Assembly: GCF_009296175.1 (NCBI RefSeq)
Contig: NZ_VOSK01000032.1
Coordinates: 1 to 44,706, forward strand
Origin: Microvirga tunisiensis
Lineage (GTDB): Bacteria > Pseudomonadota > Alphaproteobacteria > Rhizobiales > Beijerinckiaceae
Direction of reading: 5' to 3'
Length of the DNA: 44,706 nucleotides
Position 1 is the stretch's first letter. Each line of letters opens with the position of its first letter. Positions 1 through 8,618 of this stretch are shown piece after piece. The notes beneath the pieces are model-generated. The model searched no databases and was not told the DNA's origin. It saw nothing but the letters and a program-made list of their open reading frames with translations. The position numbers and the translations under genes were made by a program.

Positions 1-598
1 TGCCGGGAGGGCCGACGAGCAGCACGCCGCGGGGAATGCGGCCGCCCAGGCGCTGGAACTTCTGCGGGTCGCGCAGGAACTCCACCACCTCCTGCAGGTC
101 TTCCTTGGCCTCGTCGATGCCGGCCACGTCGTCGAAGGTGACACGGCCATGCGCCTCCGTCAGCAGCTTCGCCTTGGATTTGCCAAAGCCCATGGCCCGG
201 CCGGCGCCGCTCTGCATCTGGCGCGACAGAAACACCCAGGCGCCGATGAAGAGCGCGATGGGCAGGATGTTCATGAGGACCGCGATGAACCAGGGGGTCG
301 AATCCGACTGCGGACGGGCCGTGATCTGCACGCCCTTCTGCTGCAGCTTCGTGACCAGCATGGGATCGCTCGGCGAATAGGTCGTGAAGGTGCGACCGTC
401 CGTATAGGTGCCGCTGATCTCCGGTCCGGAGATGACCACGCTGGTGATGCGCCCGGCATCGGCCTCGCTGAGGAGCTGGCTGTAAGCGATATCGCTGCCG
501 CCGCCCCGTTGGCCTGGGCTCTGGAAAAGGGTCACGAGCGCCAGCACCAGGAGGAAGATGACGACCCACAAGGCGAAGTTGCGGAAATTTGAATTCAT
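1..598 (-). CDS. ftsH: ATP-dependent zinc metalloprotease FtsH, N-terminal part
   Basis: Membrane-anchored AAA+ protease that degrades damaged membrane proteins and regulatory proteins. Only the first 199 residues are inside the window. Reading down from the ATG at 598 gives MNSNFRNFALWVVIFLLVLA (first membrane segment, about residues 8-24), a periplasmic domain, a second membrane segment near residues 103-122, then the linker with FDDVAGIDEAKEDLQEVVEF and RGVLLVGPPG, which is the start of Walker A. The window edge cuts inside the Walker A motif, so the AAA module, HEXXH zinc site and C-terminus lie outside. Transcription is leftward. It follows tilS after a 145-bp gap, the standard alphaproteobacterial order pal-cpoB-tilS-ftsH. 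Identification is firm; truncation is only due to the window. Confidence 0.96.
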   Translation of the reverse strand, partial: MNSNFRNFALWVVIFLLVLALVTLFQSPGQRGGGSDIAYSQLLSEADAGRITSVVISGPEISGTYTDGRTFTTYSPSDPMLVTKLQQKGVQITARPQSDSTPWFIAVLMNILPIALFIGAWVFLSRQMQSGAGRAMGFGKSKAKLLTEAHGRVTFDDVAGIDEAKEDLQEVVEFLRDPQKFQRLGGRIPRGVLLVGPPG

Positions 599-743
599 CG
601 GATCAGGTTCTGCCCCAAAGGGAGATGAAGCGCGAGGAGATCTCCCCGTGCGGTTAAACTCAATGTAGGCACACCGTCCCGCCTTGCCAAGGGAATGCGG
701 CGCCCATGCGGCGCGATCCAATAACGTTGGCTAAGAGATTTGG

Positions 744-1763
744 CTAACGGCCCCGGCGGCGTGGCGGTTCCGGGCCAACGGATACTCGTCCGGAGCGCTC
801 CAGCCGGACGAGCGCACCGGCGATGGTGAGGCGTAACGCCTCGCCTGCCCTGGCGGCCTCCCGCAGGCGCTCCGTGCAGGCTTCGAGACGTCGGAGGCGG
901 CTGTTTTCGAGCCCTGTCCTGGCCACGGCCTGCTCCAGCACCCGCAGGGCAATTTCGAAAGGCTCGTTTGCAAGGATGCCGGCCTGGAACGAGAGATTGC
1001 CGCCCTCGAGAACGGGTTCGGCACGTTCCAGCGCTTCCCGCGCCTTGTGGTCGAGGGCCTCGTCGGCCTGGGCGGCACGCTCGGCGAAGCGCGCCAGGCG
1101 CTCGGCATCGAGCCCTTCCGCGGCCAGGAGCGGCATGAGCTTGCGCCAGCGGACGCGGGCATAGGCTTCGTCGCTGTTGGACGGATCGCTGACGAAGCGC
1201 CAGCCCTGACCCTGGCACAGATCGAGAAGAATCGACTTCGGCCGATCGAGCAGCGGCCTCGCATGCAGGATGCCGCGCTTGTCCGCCTCCCGGCGCATGC
1301 CTGCGAGCCCGGAGAGGCCCGAGCCCCGGGCAAGGCGCATCATCACCGTCTCGGCCTGATCGTCGAGGGTATGGGCGGTGACCAAATGCGACGCGCCTGC
1401 GTTGCCGGCATAATCGACGAGAAGCCGGTAGCGCGCCTCGCGCGCGGCCTCCTGGATGCCGGTTCGTGGCTTGTCCCCCGTCCAGGCCAGAATCCGATGC
1501 GGCAGGCCGAGAGCGGCGGCCTCCCGCGCGACGAGGGCGGCCTCCTCGGCGGCTTCGGGCCGCAGGCCATGGTCAACGGTGGCAATATGAACGGGAGGTC
1601 GCGACCCGACGGCGCGCCAGCGGGCGAGGAGATGCATCAGGGCCATCGAATCCGGCCCGCCCGAGACGGCGGCGACGATGCCCGAGGCTTGGTTCAAGGT
1701 TTCGAAAAGGTGCCCCAGCCTTTCATCCGAGAGCACATCGTCGGGAGGCGGAGGGGTGGCCAT
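744..1763 (-). CDS. tilS: tRNA(Ile)-lysidine synthase TilS
   Basis: Modifies the wobble cytidine of the CAU-anticodon tRNA-Ile to lysidine, using ATP and lysine, so the tRNA reads AUA. The N-terminal PP-loop ATPase motif SGGPDS sits at residues 34-39, followed by the family patterns TVDHGLRPEA and ARYRLL, then HTLDDQAETVMMRLARGSG and PLLDRPK. The protein is 339 aa from the ATG at 1763. A longer reading frame begins at 1883, but its first 40 residues run into the end of cpoB and are low complexity, so I prefer 1763. It lies 31 bp downstream of cpoB and upstream of ftsH, all leftward, and is probably cotranscribed with them. Confidence 0.95.
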   Translation of the reverse strand: MATPPPPDDVLSDERLGHLFETLNQASGIVAAVSGGPDSMALMHLLARWRAVGSRPPVHIATVDHGLRPEAAEEAALVAREAAALGLPHRILAWTGDKPRTGIQEAAREARYRLLVDYAGNAGASHLVTAHTLDDQAETVMMRLARGSGLSGLAGMRREADKRGILHARPLLDRPKSILLDLCQGQGWRFVSDPSNSDEAYARVRWRKLMPLLAAEGLDAERLARFAERAAQADEALDHKAREALERAEPVLEGGNLSFQAGILANEPFEIALRVLEQAVARTGLENSRLRRLEACTERLREAARAGEALRLTIAGALVRLERSGRVSVGPEPPRRRGR

Positions 1764-1794
1764 TGCTTGGCTCTTTATAAAATTCGTCAGCAGC

Positions 1795-2781
1795 TCAGCT
1801 GCACTTGATGCGCTTCTGCTCGCGGTCGGATGCCTGGCGAACGGGGGCCGAGGCCTGGGGATACTTGCGGTCGAGTTCGGCAAGGACCGCGCAGGCGCGA
1901 TCCTTGGCGCCGAGACCGTTCAGCGAGATACCGAGCCGCAGCAGGGCATCGGGCGCCTTGGCGGTATCGGGATGCTCGGCCGAGACGTTCAGGAACTGCT
2001 CCGCGGCCTCGCGATAGCGGCTGCGCTGGAGATAGGTCTCGCCCAGCCAGAAGGTCGCCTCGGGCACCAGCTTGTCGCGGGGATTGGACTGGAGGAAGCG
2101 GCGAAAGCCCATCTCGGCCTGATCGTACTGCTTCTGGCTGAAAGAGGCATAGGCGGCGTCGAAATCGGACCGGGGATTGCCGACGCTCGTCGCCGCGACG
2201 CTCGGGCCCGGGCGCTCGGCCATGGCGCCTTGCGGCAGAGCAGCCATGCGATCATGCCCGCCACCATCCATCGGAGCACCGTCGAGGTCGTCCTGCTCAT
2301 CCTGCTCGATCAGATCACCGATCCCCGCGAGCTGCCCGCCGGGCAGCGGCATGGGACGGTTCGCGTCCGCCGCCAGAGGTGCCGACGGCGCCGTGGTGCC
2401 GAGCGGCCGAGGAGCGCCGGGAGCATCCGGCGCTTCGGAGGGGTCGAAGAGGTCGCTGCGGCGCTGCGGCTGGGCCGGCGCGGACTGGGCCGGCGGCTGC
2501 GCGGGGCGCGAGGGCGTGGTCGTGGGCGACGACGGCCGGGAGCCCCCGCGGCCCTCCTGGAAGCGGAACTCCACGTCCTCCTGGAACTTGCGAAGCTGCT
2601 CCTTGAGCTGGCGGTTCTCATACTGAAGCTGCTCCATCTGGCCGGAGATCTGCCGAAACTGGCTCTCGAGCCGGTTCAGGCGCACGATCGCATCGGCGGC
2701 ATCCTGCGCGGCGGCAGGGGCAGCCAGAGATGCAGCCAGAGCCAGGGCAAAGGCGAAAAAGACAAACAGGCGTCGAAACAT
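1795..2781 (-). CDS. cpoB: Cell division coordinator CpoB (YbgF), Tol-Pal associated
   Basis: Periplasmic protein that links the Tol-Pal machine to peptidoglycan synthesis during constriction. The 328-aa product starts at the ATG at 2781 with a clear signal peptide (MFRRLFVFFAFALALAASLA, likely cut after PAAA). Next comes a short coiled coil (about residues 30-75, rich in Q/E/L), a Pro/Ser/Ala-rich linker (about 80-200), and a C-terminal TPR domain containing DFDAAYASFSQKQYDQAEMG and FWLGETYLQRSRYREAAEQF. This is the CpoB/YbgF layout, with a longer linker than in E. coli. A reading frame extends upstream to 2988 but crosses the pal terminator, so the signal-peptide start is correct. It is separated from pal by a terminator and a palindromic repeat, and so may have its own promoter. 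Confidence 0.93.
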   Translation of the reverse strand: MFRRLFVFFAFALALAASLAAPAAAQDAADAIVRLNRLESQFRQISGQMEQLQYENRQLKEQLRKFQEDVEFRFQEGRGGSRPSSPTTTPSRPAQPPAQSAPAQPQRRSDLFDPSEAPDAPGAPRPLGTTAPSAPLAADANRPMPLPGGQLAGIGDLIEQDEQDDLDGAPMDGGGHDRMAALPQGAMAERPGPSVAATSVGNPRSDFDAAYASFSQKQYDQAEMGFRRFLQSNPRDKLVPEATFWLGETYLQRSRYREAAEQFLNVSAEHPDTAKAPDALLRLGISLNGLGAKDRACAVLAELDRKYPQASAPVRQASDREQKRIKCS

Positions 2782-2826
2782 GCTGGGATACCGTGAAGGT
2801 CCTCGAATGAGGAGGCCGATAACACA

Positions 2827-2861
2827 AAAGCGCCGCCACGGCGAGAATGTGGCGGCGCTTT
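2827..2861 (-). terminator. Intrinsic terminator of pal
   Basis: A 13-bp stem (AAAGCGCCGCCAC pairing with GTGGCGGCGCTTT) with a 9-nt loop. On the minus strand it is followed by TTTGTGTT, so it terminates leftward transcription leaving pal. It lies between pal and cpoB. Confidence 0.8.
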
Positions 2862-2885
2862 GCGATTTCACGAGGGCTTGAGCTC

Positions 2886-2993
2886 GAGCATCGGACCCAA
2901 AGTGGACCCACTTCTGGGGGCAAATCCGATGCTCTCCCTCTTGGCTGGCGCATCGTTCGGGCGGAAAACCGGATCCACTTTTCCTCACGACGG
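2886..2993. repeat. Palindromic repeats, family B (two units)
   Basis: Unit 1 (2886-2934) is an imperfect palindrome opening GAGCATCGGACCCAAAGTGG and closing CCGATGCTC. Unit 2 (2948-2993) resembles the other subtype, GCGCATCGTTCGGGCGGAAA followed by CCGGATCCACTTTTCC. Related copies lie at 18350-18400 and in degraded form at 33241-33372. Such GATGC-flanked, AAAAGTGG-cored elements are scattered in intergenic spaces of many Hyphomicrobiales. Confidence 0.75.
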
Positions 2994-3006
2994 GCTAGGT
3001 GAGGCT

Positions 3007-3507
3007 TTATGCCCCGGCGCCGCCGCCGAGCACGGTGACCGCACGGCGGTTCTGCGACCAGCAGGAGATGTCGTTGCAGACCGCAACCGGACGTTCCTTG
3101 CCGTAGGACACGGTGCGGAAGCGGTTGCCCGGGATGCCGCGGGAGATCAGGTAATCTCGGACGATCTGCGCGCGACGGGCGGAGAGCGAGTAGTTGTACT
3201 CGCGGGTGCCGCGCTCGTCCGCATGGCCTTCGAGGATGAAGGTGTATTGCGGGTAACGCTGCAGCCACTGCGCCTGCTTGTCGAGGGTCGCAGCGGCCGT
3301 GGGGGTCAGGTCGGTCGAATCGGTTTCGAAGAACACACGGTCGCCCACATTGACGACGAAATCCTGGGCGCTGCCCGGGGTTGCTGCACCCCCGGCTCCG
3401 AAGCCTCCGGCCCCATCGGCCATACCATCTTTGTTGGAAGAACACGCCGCCGCCCCGAGGGCGAGGACAATAGCAGCGGCGAACTTGACGGCGCGCAGCG
3501 TCATCAT
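3007..3507 (-). CDS. pal: Peptidoglycan-associated lipoprotein Pal
   Basis: Outer-membrane lipoprotein that binds peptidoglycan and the TolB protein. The 166-aa product has a lipoprotein signal with lipobox LGAAAC (Cys about residue 22), a short Gly/Ala linker, and an OmpA-type peptidoglycan-binding domain showing VFFETDSTDLTPTAAATLDK, FILEGHADERGTREYNYSLS and the closing RRAVTVL. A strong ribosome site (AAGGAGT) lies just upstream of the ATG at 3507. In relatives pal directly follows tolB; here the two are about 2.6 kb apart, with two plus-strand genes between them. It has its own upstream region (3508-3755, shared divergently with the phospholipase D gene) and its own terminator. Confidence 0.97.
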   Translation of the reverse strand: MMTLRAVKFAAAIVLALGAAACSSNKDGMADGAGGFGAGGAATPGSAQDFVVNVGDRVFFETDSTDLTPTAAATLDKQAQWLQRYPQYTFILEGHADERGTREYNYSLSARRAQIVRDYLISRGIPGNRFRTVSYGKERPVAVCNDISCWSQNRRAVTVLGGGAGA

Positions 3508-3755
3508 TGGCAGTACTCCTTACACATACGTTTGCCGAACGTTGTGTCTTTCATATCGGGAGGATGGTTAAAGGAGGGTTCCGTCAACCGTGAGGACACA
3601 CGCGGGATTAAGGTGAATTATGGCCAAGTTGAGGAAGTTGGGATTACGGTTAACCGGCAGTAAACGGCATCGTGCTGCGTCGTATATTCCTACCGCAAGG
3701 GAATGCAAATGAAGCTGGGCTGCTGCCGATTGTCGGTTTCAAGCGTTGAGAGGTC

Positions 3756-5267
3756 ATGAATATCGTGACGACCCAGCCCGGAAGCCTCGGACATCCCTAT
3801 CGCAAAGCCCTGGACGATCTCCGCCTGGAGAGGGGTTTCGCACGCATCGCCGACAGCGACCTGCGCCACGGCAACGCCGTTGCCCTGCTGCGGGACTCGC
3901 GGGAAAACTACCCGGCCTGGCTGGAGGCGATCCGGTCGGCGCAAACCGTCGTCCATTTCGAGAATTTCATCATTGCCGATGACGACACGGGCCGCCAATT
4001 CGCGGAAGCCCTGATGGAGCGGGCGCGCGCCGGTGTGCGGGTGCGGGTGCTCTACGACTGGCTCGGCTCGTCCATGCGCGCCCTGCCCCATTACTGGAGG
4101 CGGCTGCGCGAGGCGGGTGTCGAGGCCCGGGTCTTCAATCCGCCCCGGCTCACGGATCCATTTTGGGTTCGCCGCAACCATCGCAAGCTGATCACCGTCG
4201 ATGGACGCATCGCCTTCGTGTCCGGACTTTGCATCTCCGACAGCTGGGTGGGCAAGAACGGCACGGAGCCGTGGCGGGACACTGGCCTGTCCCTGCAAGG
4301 ACCGGTCGTCGCCGATCTCGATGCCACCTTTGCGGAAAGCTGGGTGCTCGCGGGCATGAAGGCGATCCCGAAATCCGAGCTGCCCAACGCCGACCTGATC
4401 CCACATGCCGGCTCTGTACCGGCGCGGGTCATCAGCGGCGAGCCCGGCATGTTCCGCACCTACCGGGTCGACCAGTTCATCGCCGCGACGGCCCAGCGCA
4501 ATCTCTGGCTCACCGACGCCTATTTCGTCGCCACCACCTCCTATGTGCAGGCCTTGGGCGAAGCGGCGCGTGACGGGGTGGACGTGCGCATCCTCGTTCC
4601 AGGGTCGAGCGACGTGCCTGCGCTGCAGCCGGTGGTGCGGGCCGGCTACCGCTCGCTGATCGAGGCCGGCATCAGGGTCTATGAGTGGAACGGCTCGATG
4701 CTCCACGCCAAGACTGCCGTGGCGGACGGACGCTGGGCCCGGGTCGGCTCCACCAATCTCAATATCGCGAGCTGGGCGACCAATTGGGAGCTCGACGTGG
4801 TGGTCGAGGATACGGGCTTCGCCGAGGCCATGGAGGCGATGTATCTGGAGGATCTCGCCAACGCGACCGAGATCGTTCCCGGCTGGCAATCCCGGCGCCG
4901 TCAGGCCAGAAACATGCGCTCGCGCCGCGGCCACCGCTTCGCGAAGGGCGGCGTCCGCAGGCTCGCGGCCGGCGCCCTGGCGCTGTCGAGCACGGTCGGC
5001 AAGGCGGTCGGCTCCCGCTCGCTGACGGCGACGGAGGCCAGCAGCATCGCCATTATCGGCTTCGCGGTCCTGGCCCTTGCCGCGCTGATCACGTTCTTCC
5101 CGGTTCTGATCGTATCGCCGATCGTCATCGCCCTTGCCTGGCTCGGCATCGCACTCCTCATCCGCGCCTTCCGCCTCAAGCGGCGTGTGCGTCTGAGACG
5201 GCGAAAGCTTGCCCTGCGGCGCAGGCTGACCAAGATCAAGGAGAGCGAGGCTTCGCCAGGAGAGTAG
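3756..5267 (+). CDS. Phospholipase D / cardiolipin synthase-like protein with C-terminal membrane segment
   Basis: A two-HKD-motif member of the phospholipase D superfamily, 503 aa. The first catalytic motif, NHRKLITVDG, has its histidine near residue 142. The second, LHAKTAVADG, has it near residue 317 and is followed by GSTNLNIASW. This matches bacterial cardiolipin synthases, which join two phosphatidylglycerols, or transfer a phosphatidyl group. Unlike classical Cls it has no N-terminal membrane anchor. Instead a hydrophobic hairpin spans about residues 430-470, followed by a very basic tail (RLKRRVRLRRRKLALRRRL). The substrate is therefore uncertain. It is divergent from pal and is followed after 87 bp by the HdeD-like gene. 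Both sit on the plus strand inside an otherwise minus-strand tol-pal region. Confidence 0.85.
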   Translation: MNIVTTQPGSLGHPYRKALDDLRLERGFARIADSDLRHGNAVALLRDSRENYPAWLEAIRSAQTVVHFENFIIADDDTGRQFAEALMERARAGVRVRVLYDWLGSSMRALPHYWRRLREAGVEARVFNPPRLTDPFWVRRNHRKLITVDGRIAFVSGLCISDSWVGKNGTEPWRDTGLSLQGPVVADLDATFAESWVLAGMKAIPKSELPNADLIPHAGSVPARVISGEPGMFRTYRVDQFIAATAQRNLWLTDAYFVATTSYVQALGEAARDGVDVRILVPGSSDVPALQPVVRAGYRSLIEAGIRVYEWNGSMLHAKTAVADGRWARVGSTNLNIASWATNWELDVVVEDTGFAEAMEAMYLEDLANATEIVPGWQSRRRQARNMRSRRGHRFAKGGVRRLAAGALALSSTVGKAVGSRSLTATEASSIAIIGFAVLALAALITFFPVLIVSPIVIALAWLGIALLIRAFRLKRRVRLRRRKLALRRRLTKIKESEASPGE

Positions 5268-5285
5268 GACCCGCGAAGAATAAAA

Positions 5286-5311
5286 GGAAACCAACGGTCA
5301 AGCTTGGCGTT
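5286..5311 (+). promoter_or_regulatory. Possible EcfG (general stress response) promoter of the HdeD-like gene
   Basis: GGAAA (5286-5290), a 17-bp spacer, then CGTT (5308-5311). The alphaproteobacterial EcfG consensus is GGAAC with 16-17 bp to CGTT, so there is one mismatch. The predicted start point is about 35-40 bp upstream of the ATG at 5355. This is inference from motif match only. Confidence 0.4.
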
Positions 5312-5354
5312 GACCTCGAGCGAGGCAGTGCGTCCCTTTTCGAGGAGGGCTCCT

Positions 5355-5969
5355 ATGGCTACAGGCACAACCGGATCTTTCGACACCCTTGATCGCACCC
5401 ACGCCATGAGCCAGCTTCTGGCGCAGAACTGGTGGGCCCTGGCGCTCCGCGGCGCCTTCGCGATCATCTTCGCGCTCATCGCCTTCTTCTCGCCCGGAGC
5501 CACGCTCCTGTCCCTGGTCTGGGTCTTTGCGGCCTACATGCTGGTCGACGGCGTGTTCGGCATCGTCTCAGGCATCAGGGCTGCCTCCAACAACCAGCGC
5601 TGGGGCCTTCTGATTCTCGAAGGCATCCTGAACATCCTGGTCGGCATCATCGCCTTCCTGATGCCGGGATTGACGGTTCTGTTCTTCGTCACCCTGATGG
5701 CCGTGTGGTCGCTGATCACCGGGGTCCTGATGATCGTCGCCGCCTTCAAGCTGAATCCGACCTACGGCCGCGGCTGGCTGATCTTCAGCGGAATCGTCTC
5801 GGTGCTGTTCGGTGTCGCGCTCCTGCTTGCCCCGCTCGTCGGCGCCGTGGTGCTGACGTGGTGGCTGGGCGCCTATGCGCTCGTCTTCGGCATCTCCCTT
5901 CTGGTGCTCGCCTTCAAGCTGAAGGGCCACAAGGACGAAACCGGCAGCGCAGCGCCGATGAGGGCCTGA
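5355..5969 (+). CDS. HdeD family membrane protein (DUF308)
   Basis: A 204-aa integral membrane protein with about six hydrophobic segments arranged as three repeats. Examples are WWALALRGAFAIIFALIAFF, GLLILEGILNILVGIIAFLM and GWLIFSGIVSVLFGVALLLA, the typical DUF308/HdeD pattern. In enterobacteria HdeD is linked to acid stress; the biochemical role is unknown. I chose the ATG at 5355 because AGGAGGG (5342-5348) precedes it at good distance. An in-frame TTG at 5304 would add 17 unconvincing residues. A strong terminator follows immediately. It pairs with the upstream phospholipase D-like gene, suggesting a small envelope or membrane-stress unit (inference). Confidence 0.88.
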   Translation: MATGTTGSFDTLDRTHAMSQLLAQNWWALALRGAFAIIFALIAFFSPGATLLSLVWVFAAYMLVDGVFGIVSGIRAASNNQRWGLLILEGILNILVGIIAFLMPGLTVLFFVTLMAVWSLITGVLMIVAAFKLNPTYGRGWLIFSGIVSVLFGVALLLAPLVGAVVLTWWLGAYALVFGISLLVLAFKLKGHKDETGSAAPMRA

Positions 5970-5976
5970 TCAAAGA

Positions 5977-5999
5977 AAAGGGCGCCTGAAGCGCCCTTT
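5977..5999 (+). terminator. Intrinsic terminator after the HdeD-like gene
   Basis: AAAGGGCGC, 5-nt loop CTGAA, then GCGCCCTTT, placed 7 bp after the stop codon. A perfect 9-bp stem ending in a short T run. Ends plus-strand transcription before it meets tolB head-on. Confidence 0.8.
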
Positions 6000-6110
6000 G
6001 TCATTCCGGGCGGCTTTGGTTGGCGTGCCTGCACCCGCAACGTCGTCACCGGCCTTGTGCCGGTGATCCCGATGGAATGAAGCGGCGCGCCTATCCTGAT
6101 CGGGATACGA
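6000..6110. repeat. Palindromic repeat, family A
   Basis: Contains GTCATTCCGGGCGG, then TCGTCACCGGCCTTGTGCCG followed by GTGATCCCGATGG and CTGATCGGGATACG. The inner hairpin TCACCGGC..GCCGGTGA is shared almost base for base with 14714-14744 and 24063-24093. Lies between the HdeD-like gene and the 3' end of tolB, where the two transcripts converge. Confidence 0.75.
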
Positions 6111-6116
6111 TGCGTG

Positions 6117-7442
6117 CTACCGCGCCTCGCTCAACAGCGGCGACCAGGTGGGGTCGGACGCGAAGGACGGGGTCGGCACGGGCTGTTCCACGCGGCCGGT
6201 GATGTCGACCATGTAGAGCTTGCCGCCGGCCTGTCCGCCCGGATCGCGGAAGAACAGGATGTATTGGCCGTTGGGCGCCCAGGTCGGGCTCTCGTTGTGA
6301 AAGCCTTCCGTCAGGATGCGCTCGCCCGACCCGTCTGGCTTCATGATGCCGATGGCGAAGCCGCCCGCGCGCTGCTTCGTGAAGGCGATGTAGTCGCCGC
6401 GCGGCGACCAGGCCGGCTGCGAGTAGGAGCCGTCGCCGAAGGAGATGCGGCGCTGGTTCGAGCCGTCCGCGTTCATGGCGTAGATCTGCTGCTTGCCGCC
6501 GCGATCGCTCTCGAACACGATCTGGCTGCCGTCCGGCGAGAACGACGGCGAGGTGTCGATGGCGGCAGTCGAGGTCAGGCGCGTGGTAGCGCGCGAGCCC
6601 AGATCCATCATGAAGATGTTGGCGTTGCCGCCCTGCTGCAGGCTCAGGACGATGCGCTGCCCGTCCGGCGCGAAGCGCGGCGAGGAGGCCATGTCGGGGA
6701 AGTTGCCGAGGACCTGGCGCGAGCCGGTCTCCAGGTTGATCACCTGGACGCGCGGCTGCTGGCCTTCGACCTGAGCCGAGTAGGTGATGTCCTGCGTCGC
6801 GGGCGAATAGCGCGGCGTCACGACGGACGTGTCGCCTTGCGTCAGGTAGCGCACATTCGCACCATCCTGATCCATGATCGCGAGCTTCTTGCGGCGGTTC
6901 TCCTTCGGTCCCGATTCATCGACGAACACGATGCGCGTGTCGAAGAAGCCGCCGAAGCCGGTCACCTTCGTGTAGACCGCGTCAGAAATGATGTGGCCGA
7001 CGCGGCGCCAGAAATTGGCGTCGGTAACATATTGCTGGCCGGTGAGCTGCTGGCCCGACTCGATGTCCCACAGGCGGAACTCCGCGCGAAGACGGCCCGA
7101 CGGATCGCGCGAGACGCGGCCCGTCACGAGTGCCTGGGCGCCCGCCATCTTCCAGGCGTCGAAACGCGGCGCGGCGTCGAAGGACGGGCGCTCCGGGAAA
7201 CGCGACTTGTCGAGCGGCGCGAAATAGCCCGAGCGCTGCAGGTTGTTGGTGATGATGCCGGACACGCGCTGCCCGAGATCGCCCTCGCCGGAGAAATCGG
7301 CAATAGCGATCGGCATGGGTTGGAACTGTCCGCCCGGTCCGACGCGGAACGAGAGCTGCGCCTGGGCTGCAGGTGCCAGCGCCACGATGGGCAGGACAAC
7401 GGCCAGCGCGACGAGAAGACGGGAAACGAAGCGAGTGATCAT
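6117..7442 (-). CDS. tolB: Tol-Pal system beta-propeller protein TolB
   Basis: Periplasmic beta-propeller that binds Pal and TolA and cycles between them as the Tol motor is energised. The 441-aa product from the ATG at 7442 has a signal peptide ending APAAQAQ, an N-terminal TolB domain ([20 protein letters not shown]), and six propeller blades. The blades carry the repeated SPDG/APDG pattern, for example [57 protein letters not shown] and [17 protein letters not shown] longer frame reaches 7559, but it would overlap the tolA 3' end and place the signal sequence internally. It lies 26 bp downstream of tolA. Confidence 0.97.
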   Translation of the reverse strand: MITRFVSRLLVALAVVLPIVALAPAAQAQLSFRVGPGGQFQPMPIAIADFSGEGDLGQRVSGIITNNLQRSGYFAPLDKSRFPERPSFDAAPRFDAWKMAGAQALVTGRVSRDPSGRLRAEFRLWDIESGQQLTGQQYVTDANFWRRVGHIISDAVYTKVTGFGGFFDTRIVFVDESGPKENRRKKLAIMDQDGANVRYLTQGDTSVVTPRYSPATQDITYSAQVEGQQPRVQVINLETGSRQVLGNFPDMASSPRFAPDGQRIVLSLQQGGNANIFMMDLGSRATTRLTSTAAIDTSPSFSPDGSQIVFESDRGGKQQIYAMNADGSNQRRISFGDGSYSQPAWSPRGDYIAFTKQRAGGFAIGIMKPDGSGERILTEGFHNESPTWAPNGQYILFFRDPGGQAGGKLYMVDITGRVEQPVPTPSFASDPTWSPLLSEAR

Positions 7443-7468
7443 GAGGTGATGTCTCAAGCTTGATGGCT

Positions 7469-8590
7469 TTAAGAGAGAGGAGGATCGAACTGGACGTTCA
7501 ATACTTTCCAGTCCGCGTAATACGGGACGAACTTCGCAGGGATCTCGAACTGGCGGCACTTGCGAATGGCTCGAACAGCCGCATCGGCAACCGCACGATC
7601 GGTCGAGCTGCTCCCCGATTGGAGAATCCTGGGCTCAGTGCTGAGCGACCCGTCCTGGTTCAGACGGATATCGAGAATGGGAGCCGTGACTTGGCCGCCC
7701 GAAGCCGCAATCGGAGCGCTGTAGCATCGCTCGATCTGCGAGACCAAGAGACCGATGAGCGCATCGCGCAGGCTCGGGGAGAGCTTCGCCGCCGATCCCG
7801 TCGCGGTGCCGAGCGCGGCAGTCCTCTGGACCTCCGCCCCGGTCGCCCCAGTGGACTGGTTCTTTTCCTTGCTGTCGAGGAACTGCTTCAGGTCGCCCAT
7901 GTCGAGCTTCTTGGCGATCTGGGCTTCCTTGCGCGCCTTGGCCTCGGCTTCTTCCTTGGCCTTCGCTTCGGCAAGCTTCTTCTCGGCGTCCGCTTTCGCC
8001 TTGGCTTCCGCCTCGGCCTTCGCTTTGGCCTCGGCGATCTTTTTCGCTTCGGCTTCAGCCTTGGCTTTGGCCTGCGCTTCCGCCTTCGCCTTGGCTTCGG
8101 CCTCGATCTTAGCCTGCTCGGCTGCCTTCGCCTTCTCGATGGCCTCGGCTTCAGCCTTCTCGACCAGCTTCTTTTCTTCCTCGGCCTTGGCCTCGGCGGC
8201 AGCCTTCTCTTCCTGCGAGCGGGTCGGCGGCGCGGGCGGCGGAGGCTGGGCGGCCACCGGCTCTTCCTTTTCGGCGACCTTCATCTCGGCCGGACGCTTG
8301 GGAGGAGCCGGCGCATCGCGCTTGTCCTCGCCCGGATCCTTCAGCTCGGTCTTGTCGGCGACACGCTCGGCGCGGGGCTTTTGCTGCACGGACTTGGCGT
8401 TCGTCTCGCCCTTGGTGATCTGCGAGAGCTGGTTGTCGGTGATGATCTCGACCGGGATGCCTTCCTGGGCCTCGGGGAATTCGACACCGACCGACAGGCC
8501 GATCAAGGCGGCCGCCAGCAGCGACACATGCGTGACGCCCGAGACCCAAAGGCCCGGCTCGGAGGTGTTGAATTTCAGCTTCAACGCCAC
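7469..8590 (-). CDS. tolA: TolA-like protein, energy-transducing rod of the Tol system
   Basis: Spans the periplasm from the TolQ-TolR motor to TolB/Pal. The 373-aa protein has one N-terminal membrane segment (about residues 15-36, [20 protein letters not shown]). A Pro-rich stretch follows, then a long Ala/Lys/Glu helix (about 125-245, repeats like [13 protein letters not shown]), and a C-terminal TonB/TolA-like domain with two cysteines (IERCYSAP and IRKCRQFE). It starts with GTG at 8590; AAGGGGC lies upstream. The Ala-Lys-Glu rod is naturally repetitive in DNA and not a separate repeat element. It lies between tolR and tolB with gaps of about 27 bp, so one operon is likely. Confidence 0.93.
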   Translation of the reverse strand: MALKLKFNTSEPGLWVSGVTHVSLLAAALIGLSVGVEFPEAQEGIPVEIITDNQLSQITKGETNAKSVQQKPRAERVADKTELKDPGEDKRDAPAPPKRPAEMKVAEKEEPVAAQPPPPAPPTRSQEEKAAAEAKAEEEKKLVEKAEAEAIEKAKAAEQAKIEAEAKAKAEAQAKAKAEAEAKKIAEAKAKAEAEAKAKADAEKKLAEAKAKEEAEAKARKEAQIAKKLDMGDLKQFLDSKEKNQSTGATGAEVQRTAALGTATGSAAKLSPSLRDALIGLLVSQIERCYSAPIAASGGQVTAPILDIRLNQDGSLSTEPRILQSGSSSTDRAVADAAVRAIRKCRQFEIPAKFVPYYADWKVLNVQFDPPLS

Positions 8591-8618
8591 GTCTGTTTGC
8601 CCCTTGTCCTCATTCCAC

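Noticed and set aside
3690..5294. 534-aa open frame antisense to the phospholipase D-like gene
   Set aside because: Same shadow effect; the composition is His/Arg/Gly/Asp-rich without motifs, and the HKD gene on the plus strand is clear.
7920..8220. Tandem repeat or CRISPR-like array
   Set aside because: The periodic bases encode the Ala/Lys/Glu helix of TolA; units vary and no spacers exist.
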